The notes under the pieces are model-generated. The model had not been told where the DNA came from and did not search any database. It saw only the letters and a list, made by a program, of their open reading frames with translations. The translations under genes and the position numbers were made by a program. A stretch of DNA of 35,311 bases from a virus, in the IMG/VR virus record IMGVR_UViG_3300025133_000346, positions 1-35,311 of that record, one strand, 5' to 3'. How positions within the stretch are numbered: position 1 is the stretch's first letter; every line of letters begins with the position of its first letter. Of this stretch, positions 6,865 to 11,718 are shown in pieces.

Positions 6865-7208
6865 AAGTAATCGTAGCAGGAAGTAGGGGTGTTATCGGGA
6901 CAAAGGAGAACATTGAGTTCTTGAAGCATAGCTTGAGAAAGCTCGGAGCAACCGAAGTAGTCTCAGGGTGTGCCAAAGGTGCAGACCAACTAGGAGAGCT
7001 TGTAGCACGTTCTATGGGCTTACCTGTCAGACAGTTTCCCGCCAACTGGAATAAGGAAGGCAAAGCCGCAGGATATATTAGGAACGAACAGATGGCAGAG
7101 TACGGCGATGCACTTGTATACATTCAGATTGCTGACAGCCGTGGAACAAGTCACATGGTTGCCTTAGCAGGGAAGTATGGATTGGAAGTGATTGGGAAGA
7201 CGGAATGA
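6861..7208 (+). CDS. DUF2493 / YspA-type SLOG-fold protein (115 aa)
   Basis: Begins MKVIVAGSRGVIG, then VSGCAKGADQLGE, RQFPANWNKEGKAAGYIRNEQMAEYGDALV and SRGTSHMV, the full signature of the DUF2493 (cpYpsA-related SLOG) family. SLOG proteins bind nucleotides or nucleotide-derived ligands; the glycine-rich GSRG and SGCAKGAD loops are the expected ligand site. ATG 6861 overlaps the previous stop (ATGA). The role in phage is unknown; a link to nucleotide signalling is speculative. Confidence 0.85.
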   Translation: MKVIVAGSRGVIGTKENIEFLKHSLRKLGATEVVSGCAKGADQLGELVARSMGLPVRQFPANWNKEGKAAGYIRNEQMAEYGDALVYIQIADSRGTSHMVALAGKYGLEVIGKTE

Positions 7209-7474
7209 AAAAGAAACGTAACCACGCCAAATTAGAATTAGTCGCCCTGCACTATCAGAGTGGTCAGATTGTAATCAAAGGTATTCCAATAGGTACGACA
7301 GGGAGGCTTGCGGTATCGTGGGTAGTTCAGCCTAACCTGTTTAGACAATCTGGAGAGGTTGACTTGTTCGTAGAGGCGGCTGGATTGGATTCGGATGGGC
7401 GCAGATGGTTTGTACATGCTTGCAACAGTTGGGTTGGGGCGTACAGTTTGGATGAGTACACAGAAATACAGTAA
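7205..7474 (+). CDS. Hypothetical protein (89 aa), last gene of the operon
   Basis: Basic N terminus (KKKRNHAK) followed by a beta-rich core (IVIKGIPIGTTGRLAVSWVV). It is coupled to the SLOG gene by ATGA. The stop is followed by a small paired structure and then the repeat region. Not recognised. Confidence 0.62.
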   Translation: MKKKRNHAKLELVALHYQSGQIVIKGIPIGTTGRLAVSWVVQPNLFRQSGEVDLFVEAAGLDSDGRRWFVHACNSWVGAYSLDEYTEIQ

Positions 7475-7476
7475 AG

Positions 7477-7516
7477 CTGGGATTTGACTCTAAACCCGCC
7501 AACTTTAGTGTCCCAG
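7477..7516 (+). other. Nested hairpin after the operon end
   Basis: CTGGGA (7477) pairs with TCCCAG (7511) and inside it CTAAA pairs with TTTAG. No T run follows, so it is not a classic terminator; it may protect the mRNA end or act as a weak stop. Confidence 0.35.
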
Positions 7517-7524
7517 AAATTGTA

Positions 7525-7611
7525 GTAAAATTTTATATGTGTAATTTTTTAAAGGGACTCCTAAGATATGGTAAAATTTTATATGTGTAATTTTTTAAAG
7601 GGACTCCTAAG
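7525..7611 (+). repeat. 46-bp direct repeat, two copies
   Basis: Copies start at 7525 and 7571; the first 41 bases are identical (GTAAAATTTTATATGTG and onward to GGGACTCCTAAGA). Each copy is AT-rich and promoter-like, with TGTGTAATTT ahead of AAAGGGACTCC. Confidence 0.85.
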
Positions 7612-7664
7612 AGGAAGACTGGAACCTTCGGTTGTATTGTGTACCCAAAGGAAACTGGAGTCCC
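7600..7664 (+). ncRNA. Candidate small structured RNA
   Basis: GGGACTCC at 7600 pairs perfectly with GGAGTCCC at 7657, closing a 65-nt domain. Inside, AACC-TTC-GGTT forms a short hairpin. The 5' stem strand lies in the duplicated AT-rich promoter-like unit just upstream. It does not fit a tRNA (no T-arm) or any riboswitch I know. Transcription of it is inferred. Confidence 0.35.
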
Positions 7665-7749
7665 TAGAACGCGAACCCTTTTCTGTCAAGCTTATTCTGG
7701 GAAATCTTTGAGACATATCAAGACTCAATAGTATTTTGTCTACCTCATG

Positions 7750-7778
7750 CCCTTACCATATCCTTCATGCCGTGTCAA
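7750..7778 (-). promoter_or_regulatory. Leftward TTGACA-N17-TAAGGG element
   Basis: A perfect -35 (TTGACA) and a non-standard -10 (TAAGGG) with a 17-base spacer, read on the minus strand. One of eight related elements in 7.7-11.1 kb. Downstream it meets GTAGACAAAATACT. Confidence 0.5.
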
Positions 7779-7823
7779 GGATAAAAGAAATATAATAAGT
7801 GGCTCACTTTACCTTGTTTAGCG

Positions 7824-7852
7824 TTGACGCTACATATGCGCAGCCCTAAGAT
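7824..7852 (+). promoter_or_regulatory. Sigma-70 promoter for the 7859 gene
   Basis: TTGACG, 17 bases, TAAGAT; the -10 ends 6 bases before ATG 7859. RNA would begin at about the ATG. Confidence 0.65.
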
Positions 7853-7858
7853 AGGGGC

Positions 7859-8158
7859 ATGAAACAGCAAAGCCCACACTGCATCTCACTACCTTCTCCG
7901 TGCGATTTCGCACAGTCCGATAAGGATAAGATGGACAATAATACGTTTGAAGCATTGAAAGCTCTACATCATGCACACAAACGCCTAGCCGTTGGCATGG
8001 ACAACCTATTGCAGACCATCATTGACCTAGAGTGTGGTATTGACCCATCAGAGCACAAGAGCCTATGCGAAGGCCTACAAGAGGCCTATAGCCGTCTGCG
8101 AGCTGCTCAAATCAGGACTGTTAAGTCTTGGAACTACGAGGTACTCTTTATCAGATAG
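7859..8158 (+). CDS. Small unknown protein of cassette 1 (99 or 75 aa)
   Basis: Not recognised. The core from residue 25 (MDNNTFEALKALHHAHKRL) is helical with paired charges. Two starts compete. ATG 7859 lies 6 bases after the -10 and would be leaderless. ATG 7931 in the same frame has AAGGA 5 bases upstream and follows a GTGCGA-TT-TCGCAC hairpin, giving a 75-aa product. The N-terminal 24 residues are Ser/Pro/Cys-rich and look less protein-like, so 7931 may be the real start and the hairpin a leader element. Probably an early host-takeover gene, by position. Confidence 0.55.
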   Translation: MKQQSPHCISLPSPCDFAQSDKDKMDNNTFEALKALHHAHKRLAVGMDNLLQTIIDLECGIDPSEHKSLCEGLQEAYSRLRAAQIRTVKSWNYEVLFIR

Positions 8159-8168
8159 CAGCCCTGCC

Positions 8169-8303
8169 CTCCAAATTAAAAACTTGGAGCGGTGCGGCAA
8201 TTAACGAGTAAAGAGTATTTTGTCTACTTAGGGAGCGAATAGCGGAGCGGCAATTAACGAGTAAAGAGTATTTTGTCTACTTAGGGAGCGAATAGAAGAT
8301 AAA
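8169..8303 (+). repeat. Cassette intergenic unit: hairpin plus 53-bp tandem repeat
   Basis: A CTCCAA/TTGGAG hairpin (8169-8189) is followed by GCGGTGCGG. Then come two tandem copies (starting 8198 and 8251) of a 53-bp unit holding CAATTAACGAGTAAAGAG, the core TATTTTGTCTACTT and AGGGAGCGAATAG. The same order appears after the genes at 8709 and 9250. Confidence 0.85.
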
Positions 8304-8318
8304 GAGGTCTTTATATCG

Positions 8319-8347
8319 CCCCTAGCATATCCTGCCAGCCATGTCAA
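8319..8347 (-). promoter_or_regulatory. Leftward TTGACA-N17-TAGGGG element
   Basis: TTGACA and TAGGGG with a 17-base spacer, read on the minus strand, firing toward the 53-bp repeats and antisense to the 7859 gene. Followed by AAGGATAAAAGAAATA on the plus side, a shared header of the cassettes. Confidence 0.5.
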
Positions 8348-8392
8348 GGATAAAAGAAATAAAAGTTCTGGGCCATTTTACCCTTTTGGTTC

Positions 8393-8421
8393 TTGCATTA
8401 CAGAATAGGCTACTGTAGAAT
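8393..8421 (+). promoter_or_regulatory. Sigma-70 promoter for the 8428 gene
   Basis: TTGCAT, 17 bases, TAGAAT; the -10 ends 6 bases before ATG 8428. The -10 to ATG stretch TAGAATACTAGCATG is identical to the one before the 9992 gene on the other strand. Confidence 0.7.
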
Positions 8422-8427
8422 ACTAGC

Positions 8428-8709
8428 ATGTCAATAATCGAAAGAACAAAATGCTTACTCGGCTCCGCTAAATCCTACCGAATGGTAGAGAATGCTCGCC
8501 GCATCGATATGTTCGTAGAGCATGATACCTTTATCACTCTGCCCAAGGAGCAAGCTCTTAAGCTCATTACCGACTACCAGGAGGCCTTGGAGAAGTCGGA
8601 GAAGGAAATGAGCGCGGACGTGCACAAGCTCTTCCATGGAAAGCGCAGGACTGTTACCAACTTTGAGTACAATAACCACGTTATCATTGGGCTGCGGATA
8701 AGGGATTAA
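8428..8709 (+). CDS. Small unknown protein of cassette 2, predicted leaderless (93 aa)
   Basis: Not recognised; an alpha/beta soluble protein with a DYQEALEKSEKEMSADVHKL helix. There is no ribosome site before the ATG; instead a sigma-70 -10 ends 6 bases upstream, so translation of a leaderless mRNA is predicted. It is flanked on both sides by cassette repeats. Confidence 0.65.
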   Translation: MSIIERTKCLLGSAKSYRMVENARRIDMFVEHDTFITLPKEQALKLITDYQEALEKSEKEMSADVHKLFHGKRRTVTNFEYNNHVIIGLRIRD

Positions 8710-8728
8710 CCTGCCCAATAGCTCTACC

Positions 8729-8836
8729 CTCCAACTTAAAAACTTGGAGCGGTGCGGGAATTCAAGAGTAAAGAGTATTTTGTCTACTTAGGGAGCGAAT
8801 AGCGGAGCGGGAATTCAAGACCAAAGAGTATTTTGT
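8729..8836 (+). repeat. Cassette intergenic unit: hairpin plus 53-bp repeat
   Basis: The CTCCAA/TTGGAG hairpin (8729-8749), GCGGTGCGG, then a 53-bp unit starting GAATTCAAGA at 8758 and repeating at 8811, where the second copy runs into the leftward TTGACA element. Same plan as 8169-8303, with GAATTCAAG in place of CAATTAACG. Confidence 0.85.
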
Positions 8837-8838
8837 CT

Positions 8839-8867
8839 GCCCTAACTCTGCGCCACGGCCTTGTCAA
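8839..8867 (-). promoter_or_regulatory. Leftward TTGACA-N17-TAGGGC element
   Basis: TTGACA and TAGGGC with a 17-base spacer, read on the minus strand. The predicted RNA would start at AGACAAAATACTC, the core of the repeat. It is nearly identical to the element at 9318. Confidence 0.55.
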
Positions 8868-8912
8868 GGATAAAAGAAATATAATAAGTCGGTCGGATTT
8901 CCCGTTATATGC

Positions 8913-8940
8913 TTGCATTGCCCTACGGATGCTCTACAAT
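8913..8940 (+). promoter_or_regulatory. Sigma-70 promoter for the 8947 gene
   Basis: TTGCAT, 16 bases, TACAAT; the -10 ends 6 bases before ATG 8947. This decides the start: longer in-frame starts upstream would lie before the promoter. Confidence 0.68.
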
Positions 8941-8946
8941 GATGGA

Positions 8947-9150
8947 ATGAAACAGGCAAAACAGCTAGAATCAGTCTCTCATGCTCTCCTGCTATGCGTG
9001 GAAAAGCACCACCCACAACGCCCAACTAGTAAGGCATTGACGTTGGCAGCTATTCAGCGAGTGCCGCACGATTGCCAAGCTATCGGCATGGGGAAAGTCC
9101 GAAGCATGGCGAAGGCCGTTGCTAAGAGTGTGGGGGAGAACAATGTTTAA
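8947..9150 (+). CDS. Small unknown protein of cassette 3, predicted leaderless (67 aa)
   Basis: Not recognised. Helical with a basic C-terminal half (KVRSMAKAVAKSVG). The start is set by the promoter, whose -10 ends 6 bases upstream; no ribosome site is present. Its 3' end overlaps a 35-residue membrane-protein gene that does have a good ribosome site. Confidence 0.6.
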   Translation: MKQAKQLESVSHALLLCVEKHHPQRPTSKALTLAAIQRVPHDCQAIGMGKVRSMAKAVAKSVGENNV

Positions 9151-9250
9151 GCACATTAACAAGAAGAACCTAATCGACACCTTTTGGTACTTATTGGCAA
9201 TGGGAAGCGTCCTAATGTTCCTGGGTGCTGTCGATATCGTAAGGGTATGA
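9143..9250 (+). CDS. 35-residue membrane protein
   Basis: Starts MFKHINKKNLIDTFW and continues with one hydrophobic helix of about 20 residues (WYLLAMGSVLMFLGAVDIV). GGGGGAG lies 5 bases before the ATG, a strong ribosome site, in contrast with the leaderless gene it overlaps by 8 bases. A short single-pass inner-membrane protein; no function can be named. Confidence 0.62.
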   Translation: MFKHINKKNLIDTFWYLLAMGSVLMFLGAVDIVRV

Positions 9251-9260
9251 CAGCCCTGCC

Positions 9261-9316
9261 CTCCAACTTAAAAACTTGGAGCGGTGCGGGAATTCAAGAG
9301 TAAAGAGTATTTTGTC
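9261..9316 (+). repeat. Cassette intergenic unit, single copy
   Basis: CTCCAA/TTGGAG hairpin (9261-9281), GCGGTGCGGG, AATTCAAGAG and the AAAGAGTATTTTGTCT core, running into the leftward element at 9318. Confidence 0.85.
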
Positions 9317-9317
9317 T

Positions 9318-9346
9318 GCCCTAACTCTGCGCCGCTGTCTTGTCAA
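9318..9346 (-). promoter_or_regulatory. Leftward TTGACA-N17-TAGGGC element
   Basis: Same design as 8839-8867. The predicted RNA starts AGACAAAATACTC and reaches the T-rich loop of the hairpin after roughly 45 nt. Confidence 0.55.
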
Positions 9347-9391
9347 GGACAAAAGGAATAAAAGTTCTGGGCCATTTTACCCTTTTAGTTC

Positions 9392-9420
9392 TTGTGCTAT
9401 GGAATAGGCTACTGTAGAAT
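9392..9420 (+). promoter_or_regulatory. Orphan promoter of a decayed cassette
   Basis: TTGTGC, 17 bases, TAGAAT, closely like the 8428 promoter, with the same upstream header. Six bases after the -10 there is AGG instead of ATG, and no open frame follows. The gene of this cassette seems lost. Confidence 0.55.
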
Positions 9421-9465
9421 GCTTGTAGGAGAGCACTTCCATAGATTCCCATCAAGGTGATATCT

Positions 9466-9520
9466 CTGCCCTCCAAATAAAAAACTCCCCACGGTGCGGG
9501 AATTAACGAGTAAAGAGTAG
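9466..9520 (+). repeat. Dispersed CTCCCCACGGTGCGG element plus core
   Basis: AAAAAACTCCCCACGGTGCGG followed by GAATTAACGAGTAAAGAGTAG, a diverged copy of the cassette end in which the Cys-side hairpin is replaced by CTCCCCA. Confidence 0.75.
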
Positions 9521-9541
9521 TTTATCTTTATATCGGTGAAA

Positions 9542-9571
9542 GGAATACTCTACCGAATAGTAGAGTATTCC
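9542..9571 (-). terminator. Hairpin terminator of the 9992 gene
   Basis: GGAATACTCTAC pairs with GTAGAGTATTCC (12 bp, 6-base loop), 8 bases past the stop of the leftward gene; only TTTC follows on the minus strand. The stem contains AATACTCT, the same word as the repeat core. Confidence 0.7.
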
Positions 9572-9578
9572 AAGCGTT

Positions 9579-9992
9579 TCAATCCACCCACATTTGGTTT
9601 AGTTCATCGACCGTAGGGATATCAGAGGCATATGCGGCCCTCTTTCGGATATCCTTAAGGAGTTCTTGATATTTCTCTACCATTGCGCTAGGCATCCTGG
9701 AGATATCAAAACAGTCTAGCGCACGCTCAGGAGTAAGGTTTAGCACCATACTGTGTATAACCATTTTCGACTGAGCCACGACGATTGGCTTAAGGTGGTC
9801 GGGATATTGGCCCTGGTCTAGCTGATAATCATTTTCATATTCGGCGGCCACCACGTTGGCAACGAAAATAATCAGGCCGGGACACTCCAGAGCAAGCGCA
9901 AAAGAGGTTTCGATGGGGCCATCATTGAACATACCAATCATGCCAGGTTTCACAGGGAGTTCAGAGAGGTCTAGGATGTAGTTGCTTGTCAT
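9579..9992 (-). CDS. Unknown protein, predicted leaderless (137 aa)
   Basis: Not recognised. An acidic alpha/beta protein; the N-terminal half contains LALECPGLIIFVANVVAAEYEND, the C-terminal half is helical (MPSAMVEKYQELLKDIRKRAAY). The ATG has no ribosome site; a TAGAAT -10 ends 6 bases upstream. The gene ends at a 12-bp hairpin, so it is a one-gene transcript. Likely an early gene of the same class as the rightward cassettes. Confidence 0.65.
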   Translation of the reverse strand: MTSNYILDLSELPVKPGMIGMFNDGPIETSFALALECPGLIIFVANVVAAEYENDYQLDQGQYPDHLKPIVVAQSKMVIHSMVLNLTPERALDCFDISRMPSAMVEKYQELLKDIRKRAAYASDIPTVDELNQMWVD

Positions 9993-9998
9993 GCTAGT

Positions 9999-10027
9999 AT
10001 TCTATTCAAGCGGATACCATAGGTCAA
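9999..10027 (-). promoter_or_regulatory. Sigma-70 promoter for the 9992 gene
   Basis: On the minus strand TTGACC, 17 bases, TAGAAT, then ACTAGC and ATG. Exactly 6 bases separate the -10 from the start codon. Confidence 0.7.
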
Positions 10028-10052
10028 GCATATAATAGGAAATCGTAGGAAT

Positions 10053-10229
10053 AAAAAACTCCCCACGGTGCGGCAAATAACGATATACAGGTCGTTCAAT
10101 CGCTCCTATTTAAGACAAAATACTCTTTTATACACAGGTCGTTCAATCGCTCCTATTTAAGACAAAATACTCTTTTATATACAGGTCGTTCAATCGCTCC
10201 TATTTCAGACAAAATACTCTTTTGAAAAC
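10053..10229 (+). repeat. CTCCCCACGGTGCGG element and 47-bp tandem repeat, three copies
   Basis: AAAAAACTCCCCACGGTGCGG (10054-10074) precedes three head-to-tail copies (starting 10087, 10134 and 10181) of a 47-bp unit: ACAGGTCGTTCAATCGCTCC, TATTTAAG, ACAAAATACTCTTTTATAT. A fourth copy lies at 10432. There are no spacers between copies, so this is not a CRISPR array. The core AGACAAAATACTCTTT is the reverse complement of the one in the 53-bp repeats. Confidence 0.88.
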
Positions 10230-10232
10230 TCC

Positions 10233-10261
10233 TTGACAGCATACGAGAGATATGCTATGGG
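10233..10261 (+). promoter_or_regulatory. Rightward TTGACA-N17-TATGGG element
   Basis: TTGACA and TATGGG with a 17-base spacer (TGC precedes the -10). It faces a leftward element at 10302-10330, making a convergent pair about 98 bp across. Confidence 0.45.
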
Positions 10262-10301
10262 GCCAATAACGGATATAACGGTCTTTTATTCCACCTCTAG
10301 G

Positions 10302-10330
10302 CTCCTAGCATATCGGTGGGAGCTTGTCAA
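10302..10330 (-). promoter_or_regulatory. Leftward TTGACA-N17-TAGGAG element
   Basis: Read on minus: TTGACA, 17 bases, TAGGAG. Downstream GAATAAAAGACCGTTATATCC resembles the sequence after the 11084 element. It would transcribe through the 47-bp array. Confidence 0.45.
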
Positions 10331-10364
10331 GAGTTATTTTCAGACAACAATCCTATTAAAGAGT

Positions 10365-10475
10365 AAAGAGTATTTTGTCGTTCCAAAGTCGCATCCGTTA
10401 AAAACTATAACGGTGCGGCAAATAACGATATACAGGTCGTTTAATCGCTCCTATTTAAGACAAAATACTCTTATA
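10365..10475 (+). repeat. Repeat core copies in both orientations
   Basis: AAAGAGTATTTTGTC at 10365, a GTTAAAAACTATAACGGTGCGG element near 10398 and a fourth 47-bp unit copy (10432-10472) with the core in the opposite direction. No gene is seen between 10005 and 10545. Confidence 0.8.
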
Positions 10476-10494
10476 TCTTGATTAGCAGCAGCTA

Positions 10495-10522
10495 GGAAAT
10501 CCAAGATTTCTCTTGGATTTCC
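10495..10522 (-). terminator. 12-bp hairpin after the 10920 gene
   Basis: GGAAATCCAAGA pairs with TCTTGGATTTCC; on the minus strand the loop is GAAA. It lies 23 bases past the stop of the leftward gene. No U run follows, so it may be a terminator or an mRNA-end stabiliser. Confidence 0.6.
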
Positions 10523-10523
10523 C

Positions 10524-10552
10524 TTGACAGACTTGCTAGGCTATACTAGGCA
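10524..10552 (+). promoter_or_regulatory. Rightward TTGACA element facing the 3' end of the 10920 gene
   Basis: TTGACA at 10524-10529; 17 bases later TAGGCA. It sits directly against the hairpin and would make RNA antisense to the leftward gene. Confidence 0.4.
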
Positions 10553-10920
10553 TCAATCTGCTGATTTTGCGGCAGCTCAGATACTAGCTTTTCGACAAGT
10601 CGAGTACGCTTAGCTTTAAGTTCTGCCAAGATAGAGTTGTGCAGCGGACGGTCTGCAATGGCATCATCGTAGCGGTTCTGCCATTGCTCAGCCTTAGCAA
10701 GTGCCTTAGACTTATTTTCCAGACCTACCTTGATAAAGCGAGCAATAGTGAGTCCTTCCTTTTCGCATTCTGCAATCTCCTCCTGTAATGCCATCACCTC
10801 TGGATGGTCTGCGACTTCCTCCGCCATCATCTCTTGCTGTAGGCGCAAGGTGTTTTGACGCGACTCTTCTAAACGTTCTTCAATCGAGCGAGTTGCTCCC
10901 CTAGTGTTTTTAATGGACAT
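10546..10920 (-). CDS. Unknown coiled-coil protein (124 aa)
   Basis: Not recognised. Residues about 12-60 are a Glu/Gln/Arg-rich helix (RLEESRQNTLRLQQEMMAEE) and the C-terminal part is also helical, so a coiled coil is likely. ATG 10920 is chosen over GTG 10929 because AGGAG lies 8 bases before it. Unlike its neighbours it has a leader of about 55 bases and a normal ribosome site. Confidence 0.65.
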   Translation of the reverse strand: MSIKNTRGATRSIEERLEESRQNTLRLQQEMMAEEVADHPEVMALQEEIAECEKEGLTIARFIKVGLENKSKALAKAEQWQNRYDDAIADRPLHNSILAELKAKRTRLVEKLVSELPQNQQIDA

Positions 10921-10979
10921 TTTAGTCACTCCTAATGTTGTGCGCGGTTTAGCGTTGTTGCTTCCCTTTGCGCTCTTTA

Positions 10980-11007
10980 ATTATAGGGCCGCGATGGCAT
11001 AGGTCAA
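10980..11007 (-). promoter_or_regulatory. Sigma-70 promoter for the 10920 gene
   Basis: On the minus strand TTGACC, 16 bases, a perfect TATAAT. Upstream GATATATGC and the -35 region match those of the 9992 promoter. Confidence 0.75.
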
Positions 11008-11032
11008 GCATATATCAGGAAATCTGGGCAAA

Positions 11033-11112
11033 TAAAAAACTCCCCCAAGTGCTGGATATCCCGATTAAAAGGTCTTTTATTCTGCCCTAGCATATCCTGG
11101 GGACGCTGTCAA
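11033..11112 (-). promoter_or_regulatory. Leftward TTGACA-N17-TAGGGC unit ending in GGGGGAGTTTTTT
   Basis: On the minus strand TTGACA (11107-11112), 17 bases, TAGGGC (11084-11089), then about 50 bases to GGGGGAGTTTTTTATT. The promoter plus T run would make a short RNA beginning AGAATAAAAGACC. The last part is the dispersed CTCCCCC element read in reverse. Confidence 0.45.
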
Positions 11113-11157
11113 GGAAATTACTTTTCAAAATACTTGCTCAGATTCTCTGCTATTTGC

Positions 11158-11185
11158 TTGCAATGCCTAGGGGAGCGTGTACAAT
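11158..11185 (+). promoter_or_regulatory. Sigma-70 promoter for the 11241 gene
   Basis: TTGCAA, 16 bases, TACAAT. RNA start about 11192, giving a leader of about 50 bases with a proper ribosome site. Confidence 0.65.
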
Positions 11186-11240
11186 GGGTGGAACAAATAG
11201 GGAAACCAAAACGGAAACCCTCAAAAGGAGAAATCCTAAA

Positions 11241-11468
11241 ATGCAAGTAAACCGCAAATACGGTGTTGTTGGTAAGCGAAAGGCTACTAATGTACACATT
11301 TTCAAAATCAACGCAGGCCATGTTGCCGTTGCACAAATTGGCCGCGTTACTCACCAAACTATCTGCTACGCTGCAACGCATGACGCACAAGGCTACAAGG
11401 ATAGTAAAAACGCTGCACGTCGGGTTGTTCGTGCCAACTATGAGAAAGCAGGACGCGCGTATGCGTAA
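11241..11468 (+). CDS. Small basic unknown protein (75 aa)
   Basis: Not recognised. Strongly basic, with a beta-rich first half (TNVHIFKINAGHVAVAQIGR) and a basic helix at the end (KNAARRVVRANYEKAGRAYA), so DNA or RNA binding is possible. ATG 11241 is chosen because AAAGGAG lies 10 bases upstream and the promoter at 11158 excludes longer starts. A long terminator hairpin follows. Confidence 0.65.
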   Translation: MQVNRKYGVVGKRKATNVHIFKINAGHVAVAQIGRVTHQTICYAATHDAQGYKDSKNAARRVVRANYEKAGRAYA

Positions 11469-11507
11469 CGCTGGTTAGGTTTATCCGCATTTGACTTTTA
11501 TTCGATG

Positions 11508-11546
11508 GGGATAGGTGGGGGTTTTGTGAAGGCCCCCACCTATCCC
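11508..11546 (+). terminator. 14-bp GC-rich terminator hairpin
   Basis: GGGATAGGTGGGGG pairs with CCCCCACCTATCCC around an 11-base loop, followed by ATTTTG. Ends the 11241 transcript. Confidence 0.78.
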
Positions 11547-11562
11547 ATTTTGACTTATTAAC

Positions 11563-11675
11563 GATAAACTACTCTTTATTTGTCTTTAGGATTAAAAACT
11601 CCCCCAGGTGCGGAAGATTTCAGACCTTATTGTCTTTTATTTGACCCTATTTAAGACAAAATACTCTTATATCCA
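11563..11675 (+). repeat. CTCCCCCAGGTGCGG element and repeat core
   Basis: A broken core copy at about 11563-11586, then ATTAAAAACTCCCCCAGGTGCGG (11591-11613) and GACCCTATTTAAGACAAAATACTCTT at 11643-11668, again arranged as in the 47-bp units. No gene is seen in 11469-11718. Confidence 0.75.
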
Positions 11676-11718
11676 GTACTATGAGTTGCAAGTTTTCCCC
11701 ATAATCATTAGCTCTAAC

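Noticed and set aside
7600-7664. tRNA
   Set aside because: The closing stem is tRNA-like in length, but there is no T arm or anticodon arm.
10087-10475. CRISPR-like array
   Set aside because: The 47-bp copies are joined head to tail without unique spacers, and no cas gene is near.
10233-10481. 82-aa rightward frame
   Set aside because: It runs through promoter elements and repeat copies; the product has no protein-like pattern and the TTG start is the -35 box itself.
11118-11390. 90-aa leftward frame
   Set aside because: It is antisense to the 11241 gene, which has a promoter, ribosome site and terminator.
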